From JBKCUA01 sp046318675 (lineage in GTDB: Bacteria > Pseudomonadota > Alphaproteobacteria > JAJTHO01): a stretch of DNA of 64,000 nt. Shown here in pieces: positions 42,644-51,089 of this stretch. How positions within the stretch are numbered: position 1 is the stretch's first letter; every line of letters starts with the position of its first letter. Location of the stretch: NCBI GenBank assembly GCA_046318675.1, contig JBKCUA010000033.1, positions 62,001-126,000 of the forward strand, read 5' to 3'. A program made the translations under genes and the position numbers. The notes beneath the pieces were generated by a model. The model was not told the DNA's origin and did no database searches. It saw nothing but the letters and a program-made list of their open reading frames with translations.

Positions 42644-44776
42644 ATGGCGCAAGCTCTTCCTGCTCCTGCCGCAAAAGTCTTTAATCCGCGCAGCTTCTTG
42701 CGCGGGGATACGATCTTTGCGGGCGGGTTGATGTTGATGTTGGCGATGCTGATTTTGCCGTTGCCGGCGTGGCTGCTTGATATTGGGTTGGCGTGTTCAT
42801 TGACCCTAGCCGTGCTTATTATGATGCTGTCGCTGTTTATGGAAAAGCCAACGGATTTTAACAGCTTCCCGCAGATTTTGCTCATCAGCACGATTTTTCG
42901 TCTGGCTCTGAATGTTGCTTCTACCCGCCTGATTTTATCGGAAGGCCACAACGGCACCCACGCCGCCGGGCATATTATTGAGGCGTTCGGGAATTTCTTG
43001 ATGCAGGGCAATACCGTTATTGGTATTATTGTTTTTGCCATTTTGCTTATTATAAACTTTATCGTTATAACAAAGGGTTCTGGGCGTATCGCTGAAGTCT
43101 CGGCGCGGTTTACGTTGGATGCGATGCCTGGCAAACAAATGGCCATCGACGCTGATTTGGCGGCGGGCATTATTAACGATGTGGAGGCTAAGGCTCGGCG
43201 TAAAGCCCTTGAAGAAGAAGCATCTTTTTATGGCTCCATGGATGGGGCGGCGAAATTTGTCCGCGGCGATGCTATTGCAGGGTTGCTCATCACGTTCATC
43301 AATGTGGTGGGCGGGATTATTATTGGCACTGTTTTCATGGGTGTTTCTCTGGCGCAAGCGGCGCATAGCTATACCTTCTTGACTATCGGGGATGGGCTGG
43401 TGACCCAGATTCCGGCGTTGATTATTTCGGTAGCGTCGGGTTTGTTGGTGACTAAATCCGGGGTGCGTGGGTCTTCTGATAAAGCTGTTTTTGCTCAGTT
43501 ATCAGCGTTTCCGTCGGCCATGGGTCTAGCCTCGGCCATGATGGGCGGGTTTGCCTTTATGCCGGGGATTCCGACGCTGGTGTTTTTGTTTTTCAGTGGA
43601 TTGACTGGAGGTATGGCCTATTATTTGGCTGGGATTCAGAATGAAGCGAAGCAGGCGGCGAAAAAACCTGCCGCCCCCGGGGCACCTAGTGCCCCTGGCG
43701 CGGAGGGGGCGTCCGCTAGCGGTGCTGCGGCCAGCCCAGCGGAAGAGCCTATTAATAAAGTTTTGCAAATTGATGCCATGCGGTTGGAGCTTGGTTATGG
43801 CTTGCTGCCACTGGTGAACGGCGAGCGGGGCATGAAACTGCCGGATCAAATTAAAACCCTGCGGCGGCAACTGGCGGCGGAAATGGGCTTTGTTGTGCCC
43901 TCGGTGCGGATTCAGGATAACCTGCAACTGCCACCTAATCAGTATGTTATTCGTATTAAAGAAATTAAAGTTGGGGAGGGTAGTATTCGCCCCGGTCAGT
44001 TGCTGGTTCTCGATCCCAAGGGGCAACCATTGACCTTGAACGGGGAGCCGACGACGGAGCCGACCTTTGGCCTGCCCGCCATGTGGATTAACGATGCCCA
44101 GCGGACGGAGGCGGAATTTAAAGGCTATACCGTGGTGGAGGCCGGCACGGTGCTGGTGACGCATCTAACAGAAATAATTAAAGAAAATATGCCCGAAATG
44201 CTGTCCTATAGTGAGACGCAGAAGCTGCTTGATCAGTTGGGGGAAGAGCATAAAAAGTTGGTGGGTGATGTGGTGCCGGATAAAATGAATATCAGTGGCT
44301 TGCAAAGAGTTCTTCATAATTTACTTAAAGAACGTGTCTCAATACGCGATCTACCAACGATTTTGGAGGGCATCGCCGAGGCTGAGCCTATTACCCGTAA
44401 CATCACCTTGATCGGTGAGCACGTGCGCCAAAAGATGACCCGTTCTTTGTGTGAGATGTACGCGGGAGAGGGGGGTATTGTATCCTTGGTGACATTATCT
44501 CCAGAGTGGGAGCAAGCCCTCACTGATGCCCTCATCGGCACGGGTGATGATAAGCAGCTTGCCCTCGCCCCGTCGAAAATGCAGGAGTTTGCCAATAAAG
44601 TCCGCCAAGTGTTTGAAAAGCACGCCGCCGAGGGAGAAACCCCGGTGTTGGTAACGCCGCCTGCCCTGCGTCCCTATGTTCGGGCAGTGATCGAACGCTT
44701 CCGCCCGATGACCCCGGTGCTGTCCCAAGCGGAAATTCATGCGAGGGCAAGGATTCGGACGGTGGGGGTGGTGTAG
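42644..44776 (+). CDS. flhA: Flagellar export gate protein FlhA
   Basis: A 710-residue protein of the flagellar type III export gate. Eight N-terminal spans contain the FHIPEP-type signatures (DFNSFPQILLISTIFRLALN, SARFTLDAMPGKQMAIDADL). An Ala/Pro/Gly-rich linker (about 345-370) leads to the cytosolic substrate-docking domain (ELGYGLLPLVNGERGMKLPD; ERVSIRDLPTILEGIAEAEP). It stands alone, divergent from lysA-lptM. Confidence 0.97.
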   Translation: MAQALPAPAAKVFNPRSFLRGDTIFAGGLMLMLAMLILPLPAWLLDIGLACSLTLAVLIMMLSLFMEKPTDFNSFPQILLISTIFRLALNVASTRLILSEGHNGTHAAGHIIEAFGNFLMQGNTVIGIIVFAILLIINFIVITKGSGRIAEVSARFTLDAMPGKQMAIDADLAAGIINDVEAKARRKALEEEASFYGSMDGAAKFVRGDAIAGLLITFINVVGGIIIGTVFMGVSLAQAAHSYTFLTIGDGLVTQIPALIISVASGLLVTKSGVRGSSDKAVFAQLSAFPSAMGLASAMMGGFAFMPGIPTLVFLFFSGLTGGMAYYLAGIQNEAKQAAKKPAAPGAPSAPGAEGASASGAAASPAEEPINKVLQIDAMRLELGYGLLPLVNGERGMKLPDQIKTLRRQLAAEMGFVVPSVRIQDNLQLPPNQYVIRIKEIKVGEGSIRPGQLLVLDPKGQPLTLNGEPTTEPTFGLPAMWINDAQRTEAEFKGYTVVEAGTVLVTHLTEIIKENMPEMLSYSETQKLLDQLGEEHKKLVGDVVPDKMNISGLQRVLHNLLKERVSIRDLPTILEGIAEAEPITRNITLIGEHVRQKMTRSLCEMYAGEGGIVSLVTLSPEWEQALTDALIGTGDDKQLALAPSKMQEFANKVRQVFEKHAAEGETPVLVTPPALRPYVRAVIERFRPMTPVLSQAEIHARARIRTVGVV

Positions 44777-44782
44777 CAGCCA

Positions 44783-44885
44783 CTGAAGTGCTCGGTCTAA
44801 CTTTCTTCCCCGCTTGCGGGAGAAGGTGAGGAAGGGGGTGAATAAGAAAAACCAATGTTTTGCGCTCATGTTTTTCATCCCCCTT
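44783..44885. repeat. Dispersed GC-rich repeat, copy 2
   Basis: TGAAGTGCTCGGTCTAAC is followed by CTTCCCCGCTTGCGGGAGAAG, GTGAGGAAGGGGGTG and AATAAGAAAAACCAAT, closely matching copy 1 (17319-17467), and its first motif matches copy 3 (24638-24690). It lies 6 bp after the flhA stop. Its hairpin may also act as a terminator. Confidence 0.7.
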
Positions 44886-44912
44886 CGTGAGGGATGCTAT
44901 TGCAATCAAAGA

Positions 44913-45086
44913 TTAGCCTCCGAAATAGCGTAATGCTCTCCGGAAACCTTTACTTTCGGCTTCGGCAACAGACGTTGCGTAAAACTCACCAAGTGCCGGA
45001 TTTATTTTGGTTCGATCATATTGCTGGTCGAATGGAAGGTGATAGATATTCTCTTGTGATGATTGATTAATATTGCACTTAATCAT
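44913..45086 (-). CDS. Small hypothetical protein, 57 aa
   Basis: I do not recognise this ORF. It starts at MIKCNINQSSQENIYHL and ends YATSVAEAESKGFRRALRYF plus two Gly. Composition is protein-like. The ribosome binding site is weak. A longer in-frame start at 45212 would run into the rplU leader and start and is less likely. Support is limited. Confidence 0.3.
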   Translation of the reverse strand: MIKCNINQSSQENIYHLPFDQQYDRTKINPALGEFYATSVAEAESKGFRRALRYFGG

Positions 45087-45198
45087 TGGATATGCCCTGG
45101 TAACTAAGAGCCAGCACTGTTTTTTTGCACTGTTTTTTTGATTGACGAATTGCTGACAGCCGTTAAGGTGCACAACTCGCATAAACGGGAAGATTTTT

Positions 45199-45513
45199 AT
45201 GTACGCCGTCATTCATGCCAGTGGGAAGCAGCACCGTGTTGCCCCGGGCGATTTGTTAACATTCAACCGCTTGGCCGATGCTGTCGGTGCGGCCGTGGTG
45301 TTTCCGGAAGTGCTGCTTTTGCACAACGGCACCTCCGTGACTGTCGGCGCGCCTTTAGTGGCCGGGGCGTCCGTCACGGCCGAAGTTATTGAGCACGGCC
45401 AGGGCGATAAAGTGTTGGTGTTTAAGAAAAAACGCCGCCACAATTACCGCCGCAAAAACGGCCATCGTCAGCAGTTAACAACCGTGCGTATTACCGGAAT
45501 TAAAGGGGCTTAA
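45199..45513 (+). CDS. rplU: 50S ribosomal protein L21
   Basis: A 104-residue ribosomal protein with the family start MYAVIHASGKQHRVAPGD and a basic C-terminal block (KVLVFKKKRRHNYRRKNGHR) that binds 23S rRNA. It is 2 bp before rpmA. The rplU-rpmA pair is universal. Confidence 0.97.
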   Translation: MYAVIHASGKQHRVAPGDLLTFNRLADAVGAAVVFPEVLLLHNGTSVTVGAPLVAGASVTAEVIEHGQGDKVLVFKKKRRHNYRRKNGHRQQLTTVRITGIKGA

Positions 45514-45515
45514 TC

Positions 45516-45776
45516 ATGGCACAGAAAAAAGCAGGCGGTAGTTCCCGTAACGGTCGCGATTCCGCCGGGCGTCGCCTTGGCGTAAAACTTTATGGCGGCC
45601 AAGCCGTTATTGCTGGCAATATCATTGTTCGTCAGCGCGGTACAACCTACCACCCCGGTGCCAACGTCGGCATTGGCCGGGATCACACGCTGTTTGCCCT
45701 CACCGATGGCGTGGTTGCCTTTCGCCGCGGCTACAAAAACCGCATGTTTGTTGGGGTTGTGCCCGCGGCGGCCTGA
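45516..45776 (+). CDS. rpmA: 50S ribosomal protein L27
   Basis: An 86-residue protein whose N-terminal tail (AQKKAGGSSRNGRDSAGRRL) reaches the peptidyl transferase centre. IIVRQRGTTYHPGANVGIGR is the family core. obgE, the usual downstream gene, is absent, and rmlD converges here, ending 2 bp away. Confidence 0.97.
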   Translation: MAQKKAGGSSRNGRDSAGRRLGVKLYGGQAVIAGNIIVRQRGTTYHPGANVGIGRDHTLFALTDGVVAFRRGYKNRMFVGVVPAAA

Positions 45777-45777
45777 A

Positions 45778-46632
45778 TCAAAAGGTCTTTTTGATAAGTG
45801 ATTCTAACGCTTCCCGCCAGTCCGGCGCAGGGATTCCAACTCTTTGGATCTTCGTTGTATCTAGCCGTGCGTCCAGCGGCCTCTGGGTCTTGGTTGGGTA
45901 TTCGGCCGTAGTGATGGCTTCAACATGGGGCGTTTTGTACCCATGGGTCGCCGCCGCCGCAAAGGTGGCAACGGCAAAATCATACCAGGTTGTGTAGGGC
46001 TGGCCACTGTAGTGATAGATACCTGAAATCGGCTGATTCTCCAGTAATTGCCAAAGTGTTTCGGCGACGCTGGTCGCCGGGGTCGGTGCCCCATGCTGGT
46101 CAGCAACAATGCGCAGCAGCGGGCGACTCCGCCCCAGTTCCAGCATTCGCAGGGGGAAATTCACCCCCTCAGAACTGAACACCCAGCTAGTGCGCAGAAT
46201 AATTCCTTTGGGGCAAAGGCTCTGCACGGCTAATTCCCCGGCTAGCTTGCTGCGCCCATAGACAGACAATGGTAATACAGGATCGTCTTCACGGTAGGGG
46301 CGGCTCGAAGTCCCTGAAAATACATAATCTGTCGAGACATAGAGTAGCGGAATATCCAGCGCGGCCGCTGCCCGCGCCAGTGCCGCCGTGGCTTCGGCAT
46401 TGACAGTCCAGCACAGGCTAGGTTCGTCTTCGGCCTTATCCACGGCGGTGTAGGCTCCGGCGTGGAGGATGGCGTCGGGGGCGATGGCGCGCACGGCCTG
46501 TTCCAGCGTCTCCGGGCGGCTTAAATCCAACGCGCTGCGGGATGGGGCAACGGCCTCGATGCCTTGCGGTAAGCTAGCGAGGAGGGCGCGGCCTACCTGG
46601 CCGCTGCCGCCGGTGATGAGAACTTTAGCCAT
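45778..46632 (-). CDS. rmlD: dTDP-4-dehydrorhamnose reductase
   Basis: A 284-residue NADPH-dependent reductase for the final step of dTDP-L-rhamnose synthesis. The nucleotide motif is LITGGSGQVGRALL, the catalytic motif YGRSKLAGE, and LYVSTDYVFSG precedes it. The ATG at 46632 was preferred to an in-frame TTG at 46638. It overlaps the rmlC end by 8 bp, so the two are coupled. Confidence 0.95.
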   Translation of the reverse strand: MAKVLITGGSGQVGRALLASLPQGIEAVAPSRSALDLSRPETLEQAVRAIAPDAILHAGAYTAVDKAEDEPSLCWTVNAEATAALARAAAALDIPLLYVSTDYVFSGTSSRPYREDDPVLPLSVYGRSKLAGELAVQSLCPKGIILRTSWVFSSEGVNFPLRMLELGRSRPLLRIVADQHGAPTPATSVAETLWQLLENQPISGIYHYSGQPYTTWYDFAVATFAAAATHGYKTPHVEAITTAEYPTKTQRPLDARLDTTKIQRVGIPAPDWREALESLIKKTF

Positions 46633-47182
46633 AGACAAACGGCGTTTCGCGCTCGGTTAAAAAGGGCAGTTTGGCGTCCTTGTCCGACAGGGTCAGGGTT
46701 GAGACCTCCGCCCCCCAGGCGATGGCAAACGTCGGATCATCAAAGCGGTAGCCCGCGTCGGCGCTGGGGGCGTAGGCGGCACTGACCTTGTACAGCACTT
46801 CGGTGTCCGGGGTGCGGGTGATAAAGCCGTGGGCAAACCCGGCGGGGACATAGAGCTGCTCGCCTTTTTCAGCGCTGAGTTCGGCGGCAACGTATTGGCC
46901 AAAGGTGGGGGAGCCGCGGCGGATATCCACGGCGACGTCGAGGACGGCGCCCCGGACGACGCGCACCAGCTTGGCCTGGGCATAAGGTGGGTGCTGGAAA
47001 TGCAGGCCCCGCAGGGTGCCGGGTGTAGCCGAAAAAGATTGGTTATCCTGAATAAAAACGTCGGCGACGCCGTTTTGTTGAAACAAGGTGGTGCTATAGA
47101 CTTCACTGAACCAACCCCGTGCGTCGCCAAAGCGGTTGGGGGTGATCAAAATGACCTCAGGAATGGACAGCCGCGTGAACAT
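46625..47182 (-). CDS. rmlC: dTDP-4-dehydrorhamnose 3,5-epimerase
   Basis: A 185-residue cupin-fold epimerase, third step to dTDP-rhamnose. Family motifs: DARGWFSEVYS, FIQDNQSFS, LRGLHFQHPPYAQAKLVRV (catalytic His), DIRRGSPTFGQYV and FAHGFITRTPDTEVLYKVS. It is the first gene of rmlC-rmlD. Confidence 0.95.
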   Translation of the reverse strand: MFTRLSIPEVILITPNRFGDARGWFSEVYSTTLFQQNGVADVFIQDNQSFSATPGTLRGLHFQHPPYAQAKLVRVVRGAVLDVAVDIRRGSPTFGQYVAAELSAEKGEQLYVPAGFAHGFITRTPDTEVLYKVSAAYAPSADAGYRFDDPTFAIAWGAEVSTLTLSDKDAKLPFLTERETPFVYG

Positions 47183-47288
47183 GGGGGAGGTGTAGAGGCT
47201 GGGGGGAGAGGCGTCAAATGGGATATTGTTGAGCTTTAATCTTCTTTAAATATTGTATGTTTACGCTCAAGAATAGGATGTGTGAGAA

Positions 47289-48503
47289 ATGCATTTTTGG
47301 AAACAAGAGACACCATTATCAAAGATTGATCCTTATGGGAATTACGCGAAAATAGCCAGCAAGTTGCGGGATGTGGCAGGCGATCTTATTGTGGGCATCC
47401 CACCGGAATTAAAGGATATGTTTACCCAGCCTGGTGGGGTGCGATGGACAACCAATATATTGAATCTTCTTCTCTTTGGGCCGCAGATGAAGAAATTGCA
47501 TGGCGACCCTCGTTCTGAAGATGCGATTCGTGAAGAAACTGTGACGCACCTGAACCAGGAGGTAAACGCTTCTTTTCAAAAACTTTTGCCGGAGCATTTG
47601 CAGGGTAAAGTGAAGGTTGAATATGGTCATCAAATTGTTTTTTGTTCGTTGGATAATAAGGATAATAAGGATAATCCTGCAATCTCCATTCCTGTGATGG
47701 ATTGCATGACCTTCACTATTACCTATGAGTATGGTACGCAGATTCACAAAGGTTGCGGGGTCAATTTCTCAACTTTTTTCCGTAGCATGTGGGATTATAT
47801 CCGCATTGAAAAGGAACGTAATCCTGAAGTGAAGCTTGATGAAAGGGCTCTTGAGGATAAGGGTGCGCTGGATAAAAAGGTATTGAAGGCGGTTCTGGCG
47901 AGTGGCCTGTTACCCGGGCCGTTGATTAGCGTTATTGCTTCGTCAGAACAGCAGAAACTAAGGGTGGTGCCGGGTGCCGTTGATCCAGTTTTGGGTCAAC
48001 AACTTGAGTCTATAGAGGGTGAGAGCCATACCCAGAAATATATTCAGGATTTGGGTATGAAGGCTGTGCCGTATCTACCTACAGGGCAATCCGTGCCGAT
48101 TCTAGTATTGGTTCCTGAAAACATAGAAATTAATAAATTGGATTCATGCGATAAAGCAGCAGCGCTGGCGGCGGGGCTTTTTTTTCAAAAGCTTATCTGG
48201 CCGCGCACCCGGGTAGAAAATCCTGAAGTGTTGAAAAGCGGTGTTTATGATCCTAAGCAGTTTAAATTTCAACAAGCAGTAAATGCTATTCAAAAAATTG
48301 CAAAAGAATTCCCGTTTTTACGGATGGGTGAGCATCTCTATCCGCTTTATAACTTAGAAGTTCGTCCGGATGTAACTCATTATCAAGGGGAAATAGCGTA
48401 TAAGGTGTTTTGTCGTTGGGGGGAATCTATACGCGCATTAGCTGATGAAATTATAAAGAGGGCAGAAGCGTGTATTGTTCAACAGCAGAACACACGATCC
48501 TGA
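47289..48503 (+). CDS. Hypothetical protein, 404 aa
   Basis: I do not recognise this protein. It is soluble, with no signal peptide, and contains alternating helical and beta-like segments. Features include an acidic Asn/Asp/Lys stretch (DNKDNKDNP, about 122-130) encoded by a 9-bp tandem repeat, and a Cys-containing block IHKGCGVNFSTFFRSMWDYI near residue 155. A second block, LRMGEHLYPLYNLEVRPDV, lies near the C-terminus. The ATG follows AGGATGTGTGAGAA. It stands alone between rmlC (divergent) and mtnD (convergent). No function is proposed. Confidence 0.7.
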   Translation: MHFWKQETPLSKIDPYGNYAKIASKLRDVAGDLIVGIPPELKDMFTQPGGVRWTTNILNLLLFGPQMKKLHGDPRSEDAIREETVTHLNQEVNASFQKLLPEHLQGKVKVEYGHQIVFCSLDNKDNKDNPAISIPVMDCMTFTITYEYGTQIHKGCGVNFSTFFRSMWDYIRIEKERNPEVKLDERALEDKGALDKKVLKAVLASGLLPGPLISVIASSEQQKLRVVPGAVDPVLGQQLESIEGESHTQKYIQDLGMKAVPYLPTGQSVPILVLVPENIEINKLDSCDKAAALAAGLFFQKLIWPRTRVENPEVLKSGVYDPKQFKFQQAVNAIQKIAKEFPFLRMGEHLYPLYNLEVRPDVTHYQGEIAYKVFCRWGESIRALADEIIKRAEACIVQQQNTRS

Positions 48504-48522
48504 CAACGATCTTTTTCTGCCA

Positions 48523-49074
48523 TTAGGCAATTCCCTCATACTTTACAATCCGCCCCGCCACCGCATCTCCCGTAAACCGCGCCACCCAGCCCTCCGTATT
48601 GTTAAAAAAACGAATGGCGGTGAAGGCGGGCTGTTCCCCCATGTCGAACCAGTGGGGGGTGTTGGCTGGGACGGAAATAAGATCACCAGCATGGCAGTGA
48701 ACCGCGTACACATCCTCGCCCAGATGCAGGTAGAACACCGCATCGCCGGAGACGAAAAAGCGCACTTCGTCCTCGCTGTGGGTGTGCTCATTGAGGAATT
48801 TTGCCCGCAGTTCGGCTTTTTGCGGGTGTTGCGGGTGTATATGAATGCAATCCACGGTCTGGTAGCCGCCCTCGGCCTGAAGGCGTTCGATGGCCGGGCG
48901 GTAGGCGGTTAAAATAGCCTCATCATCGGCAGCGGCGGTCAAAGTGACGGGGGTCTGCCAATGCTCAAAGCGAATGCCAAGGCCATGCAATACTTGGGTA
49001 ATAGCAGATCGTTCGTGGTAGCGGGCGGTTTGCCGCCCTGTGCCAGCGTCAAATTGGGTGAGGGTGGTGCTCAT
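48523..49074 (-). CDS. mtnD: Acireductone dioxygenase
   Basis: A 183-residue cupin metalloenzyme of methionine salvage that oxidises acireductone to the keto acid precursor of methionine (Fe form). The metal ligands lie in FLNEHTHSEDEVRFFVSGDA (His, His, Glu) and in VYAVHCHAGDLISVPANTPH (last His). It starts within the mtnB stop (ATGA overlap). Confidence 0.94.
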   Translation of the reverse strand: MSTTLTQFDAGTGRQTARYHERSAITQVLHGLGIRFEHWQTPVTLTAAADDEAILTAYRPAIERLQAEGGYQTVDCIHIHPQHPQKAELRAKFLNEHTHSEDEVRFFVSGDAVFYLHLGEDVYAVHCHAGDLISVPANTPHWFDMGEQPAFTAIRFFNNTEGWVARFTGDAVAGRIVKYEGIA

Positions 49075-49712
49075 GACATCTCCAGCAAGCGGGTTTCCAG
49101 TTCAGCTTTCAGTAAAAATTCAATGGCTTCCACAGCGATAAAGGCGGCGCGGGCGTCTGCGCCCCAAGTGTACAGGCCATGCCCGGCAATGATATAGCCC
49201 ACCGCTGGGGTTTCGAGGGCGGCAAGGCGAGCCGAGGCCTCGGCACTGAGAAGCTCCATGTCCTGGCTGTTGTCCAGCAGGGGCAACGCCACCGGGGTTT
49301 CGTGATTAACGATGCCGGCAAAGGCTTTCAGCAGCTCATGATCGGTGAGGATAAGGGTGTCTTGCCCGCGGCGGCGCAGGAAACGCGACAAAACCACCGC
49401 TGGGCGGCTATGGGTGTGGAGGATGCAGCCAATCTCGGGGGTATCGGCGTAAAGTCGGGTGTGCAGCAATGTTTCCGCCGAGCGCTTGACGCCATGGGGC
49501 AGGGGCGACAATGGGACGCCTGTAGGGCTGAGGTGCAGAATATTTTCTTGCTTTAAAAAGCCCTTATCTACCCCCGACGCCGTGATGGCCAGTGTGCCAT
49601 CGGCCATACGGATAGAAAAATTGCCAGCGGTGGCCGGTACAAGGCCGCGGGCGTATAAGACGCTACCAATCTCGGACAGACGGGCGGCAGCAGTGGTAAA
49701 ATCAGCAGGCAC
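49071..49712 (-). CDS. mtnB: Methylthioribulose-1-phosphate dehydratase
   Basis: A 213-residue class II aldolase-like zinc enzyme of methionine salvage. Motifs are VPATAGNFSIRMADG, ILHTHSRPAVVLSRF (zinc ligands) and YIIAGHGLYTWG. It recycles the methylthioadenosine produced by polyamine synthesis, which fits with speE at 9470. mtnA, mtnK/mtnP and mtnC are not adjacent. It overlaps mtnD by 4 bp. Confidence 0.93.
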   Translation of the reverse strand: MPADFTTAAARLSEIGSVLYARGLVPATAGNFSIRMADGTLAITASGVDKGFLKQENILHLSPTGVPLSPLPHGVKRSAETLLHTRLYADTPEIGCILHTHSRPAVVLSRFLRRRGQDTLILTDHELLKAFAGIVNHETPVALPLLDNSQDMELLSAEASARLAALETPAVGYIIAGHGLYTWGADARAAFIAVEAIEFLLKAELETRLLEMS

Positions 49713-49811
49713 AGCCCCCTATAGCACAGGCATCACAGGATAGGAAATAATCAGTTGCACCAGAGGGTGATGATGTTACAAGGACGACTCCACGAAAGGA
49801 TAGACTGCTCT

Positions 49812-51089
49812 ATGTCTGCTGTTGCTGTAAGCCCTACTGCCTACCGCCGCGTGGTGGCCATTGCCGCCCTTGGATACCTTGTTGATATTTTTGATCTTAT
49901 TATTTTTGGCATCGTCCGGGTGCAGAGCTTGCGGGACTTGGGCCTGAATGAGGAACAGATTATTACTAGCGGCATTGATATTTTGAATGCCCAGATGATT
50001 GGGATGCTGCTGGGTGGCTTGCTGTGGGGCGCGGTGGGGGATAAATTTGGCCGAGTGAAAGTGCTTATTGGTTCGATTTTGATGTACTCGAGTGCCAATA
50101 TTATGACCGGGTTTATCAGCAGTGTTGATGAATATATGCTGTGGCGTTTTATTGGCGGTATTGGCTTGGCAGGGGAATTGGGCGCGGGCGTGACCCTTGC
50201 GTTAGAGTCCATGCCGAAAAACATTCGCGGCCTTGGTGGTGCGTTTATTGCTGCCGTGGGCGTGTTGGGCGCGGTGCTTGCTGAAGTGATTGTAAATTTT
50301 GTGGACTGGCGCACTGCTTATATTATTGGTGGGGTGATGGGTCTGGTGGTGATGTGCTTCCGCTTTACCTTGCATGAGTCAGAAATGTTCAAAAGCCATA
50401 AGGCGGATAAAGTCGCCCACGGCAGTTTTCTTGCCATCCTCTCCAGCCGTCGGTTGTTTGGCAAATATCTGGCGTGTGTGCTTATTGGTGTTCCTATCTG
50501 GTTCAGCATTGGGCTGCTGGCCTATTTTGCGCCGGAGTTTGCCAAAGCCCTGAACATTGAGGGTGCTATCAGTGCCGGTAAAGCTATCATGTATATGTAT
50601 ATTGGGATGTCTATCGGTGGGATTACCAGTGGGTTGTTAAGTCAGGCACTGAAAAGCCGTCGTCAGGCTATCTTTGTGTACATGGCGTTACTGGCGGTGG
50701 GTGTTGTGGTGTACAGCCAGTTTAGCGGAGCCAGCGTCGCTCAGTTTTATGCCATGCTGGTATTTCTTGGTGTTGGCGCAGGGTATTGGTCGCTTCTTAC
50801 CATCAATGCGTCGGAGCAGTTTGGCGTAAACTTCCGGGCTACGGCGGCGACGACGGTGCCGAATTTTGTTCGGGGAGCGGTGGTGCCCATGACCTTGGCG
50901 TTCGGGGCATTGCGCCATGACATTGGGATGTTGGAGGCTGCCACGGTGGTGGGTGTGGTCGTGTTTGCTTTAGCGGCGGTCGCGGCTTGGCGGTTGCAAG
51001 AGACATTTCATAAGGATTTAAACCTTCTGGAAGGTGCCACAAGCCCTGATGATCATGGTACTGCTGCAACGAAGGGTAAGGCGGCTTAG
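49812..51089 (+). CDS. MFS transporter
   Basis: A 425-residue major facilitator permease with about 12 hydrophobic spans. The motif-A-like loop is GAVGDKFGRVKVLIGS, between the second and third spans. A further conserved stretch is GRF-like IGGIGLAGELGAGVTLALE. It resembles the sugar/metabolite:proton symporter group, but the substrate cannot be read from the sequence. The ATG at 49812 follows GAAAGGATAG. It is divergent from mtnBD, so salvage-related transport is possible but speculative. The end overlaps the ThiY-like gene tail to tail by 4 bp. Confidence 0.85.
   Translation: MSAVAVSPTAYRRVVAIAALGYLVDIFDLIIFGIVRVQSLRDLGLNEEQIITSGIDILNAQMIGMLLGGLLWGAVGDKFGRVKVLIGSILMYSSANIMTGFISSVDEYMLWRFIGGIGLAGELGAGVTLALESMPKNIRGLGGAFIAAVGVLGAVLAEVIVNFVDWRTAYIIGGVMGLVVMCFRFTLHESEMFKSHKADKVAHGSFLAILSSRRLFGKYLACVLIGVPIWFSIGLLAYFAPEFAKALNIEGAISAGKAIMYMYIGMSIGGITSGLLSQALKSRRQAIFVYMALLAVGVVVYSQFSGASVAQFYAMLVFLGVGAGYWSLLTINASEQFGVNFRATAATTVPNFVRGAVVPMTLAFGALRHDIGMLEAATVVGVVVFALAAVAAWRLQETFHKDLNLLEGATSPDDHGTAATKGKAA

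Noticed and set aside
42544..43170. 208-codon minus-strand ORF opposite the flhA start
   Set aside because: It is antisense to the conserved FlhA membrane region and has no plausible start context.
44495..44878. Minus-strand ORFs at the flhA 3' end
   Set aside because: They run across the dispersed repeat and antisense to flhA and have no recognisable product.
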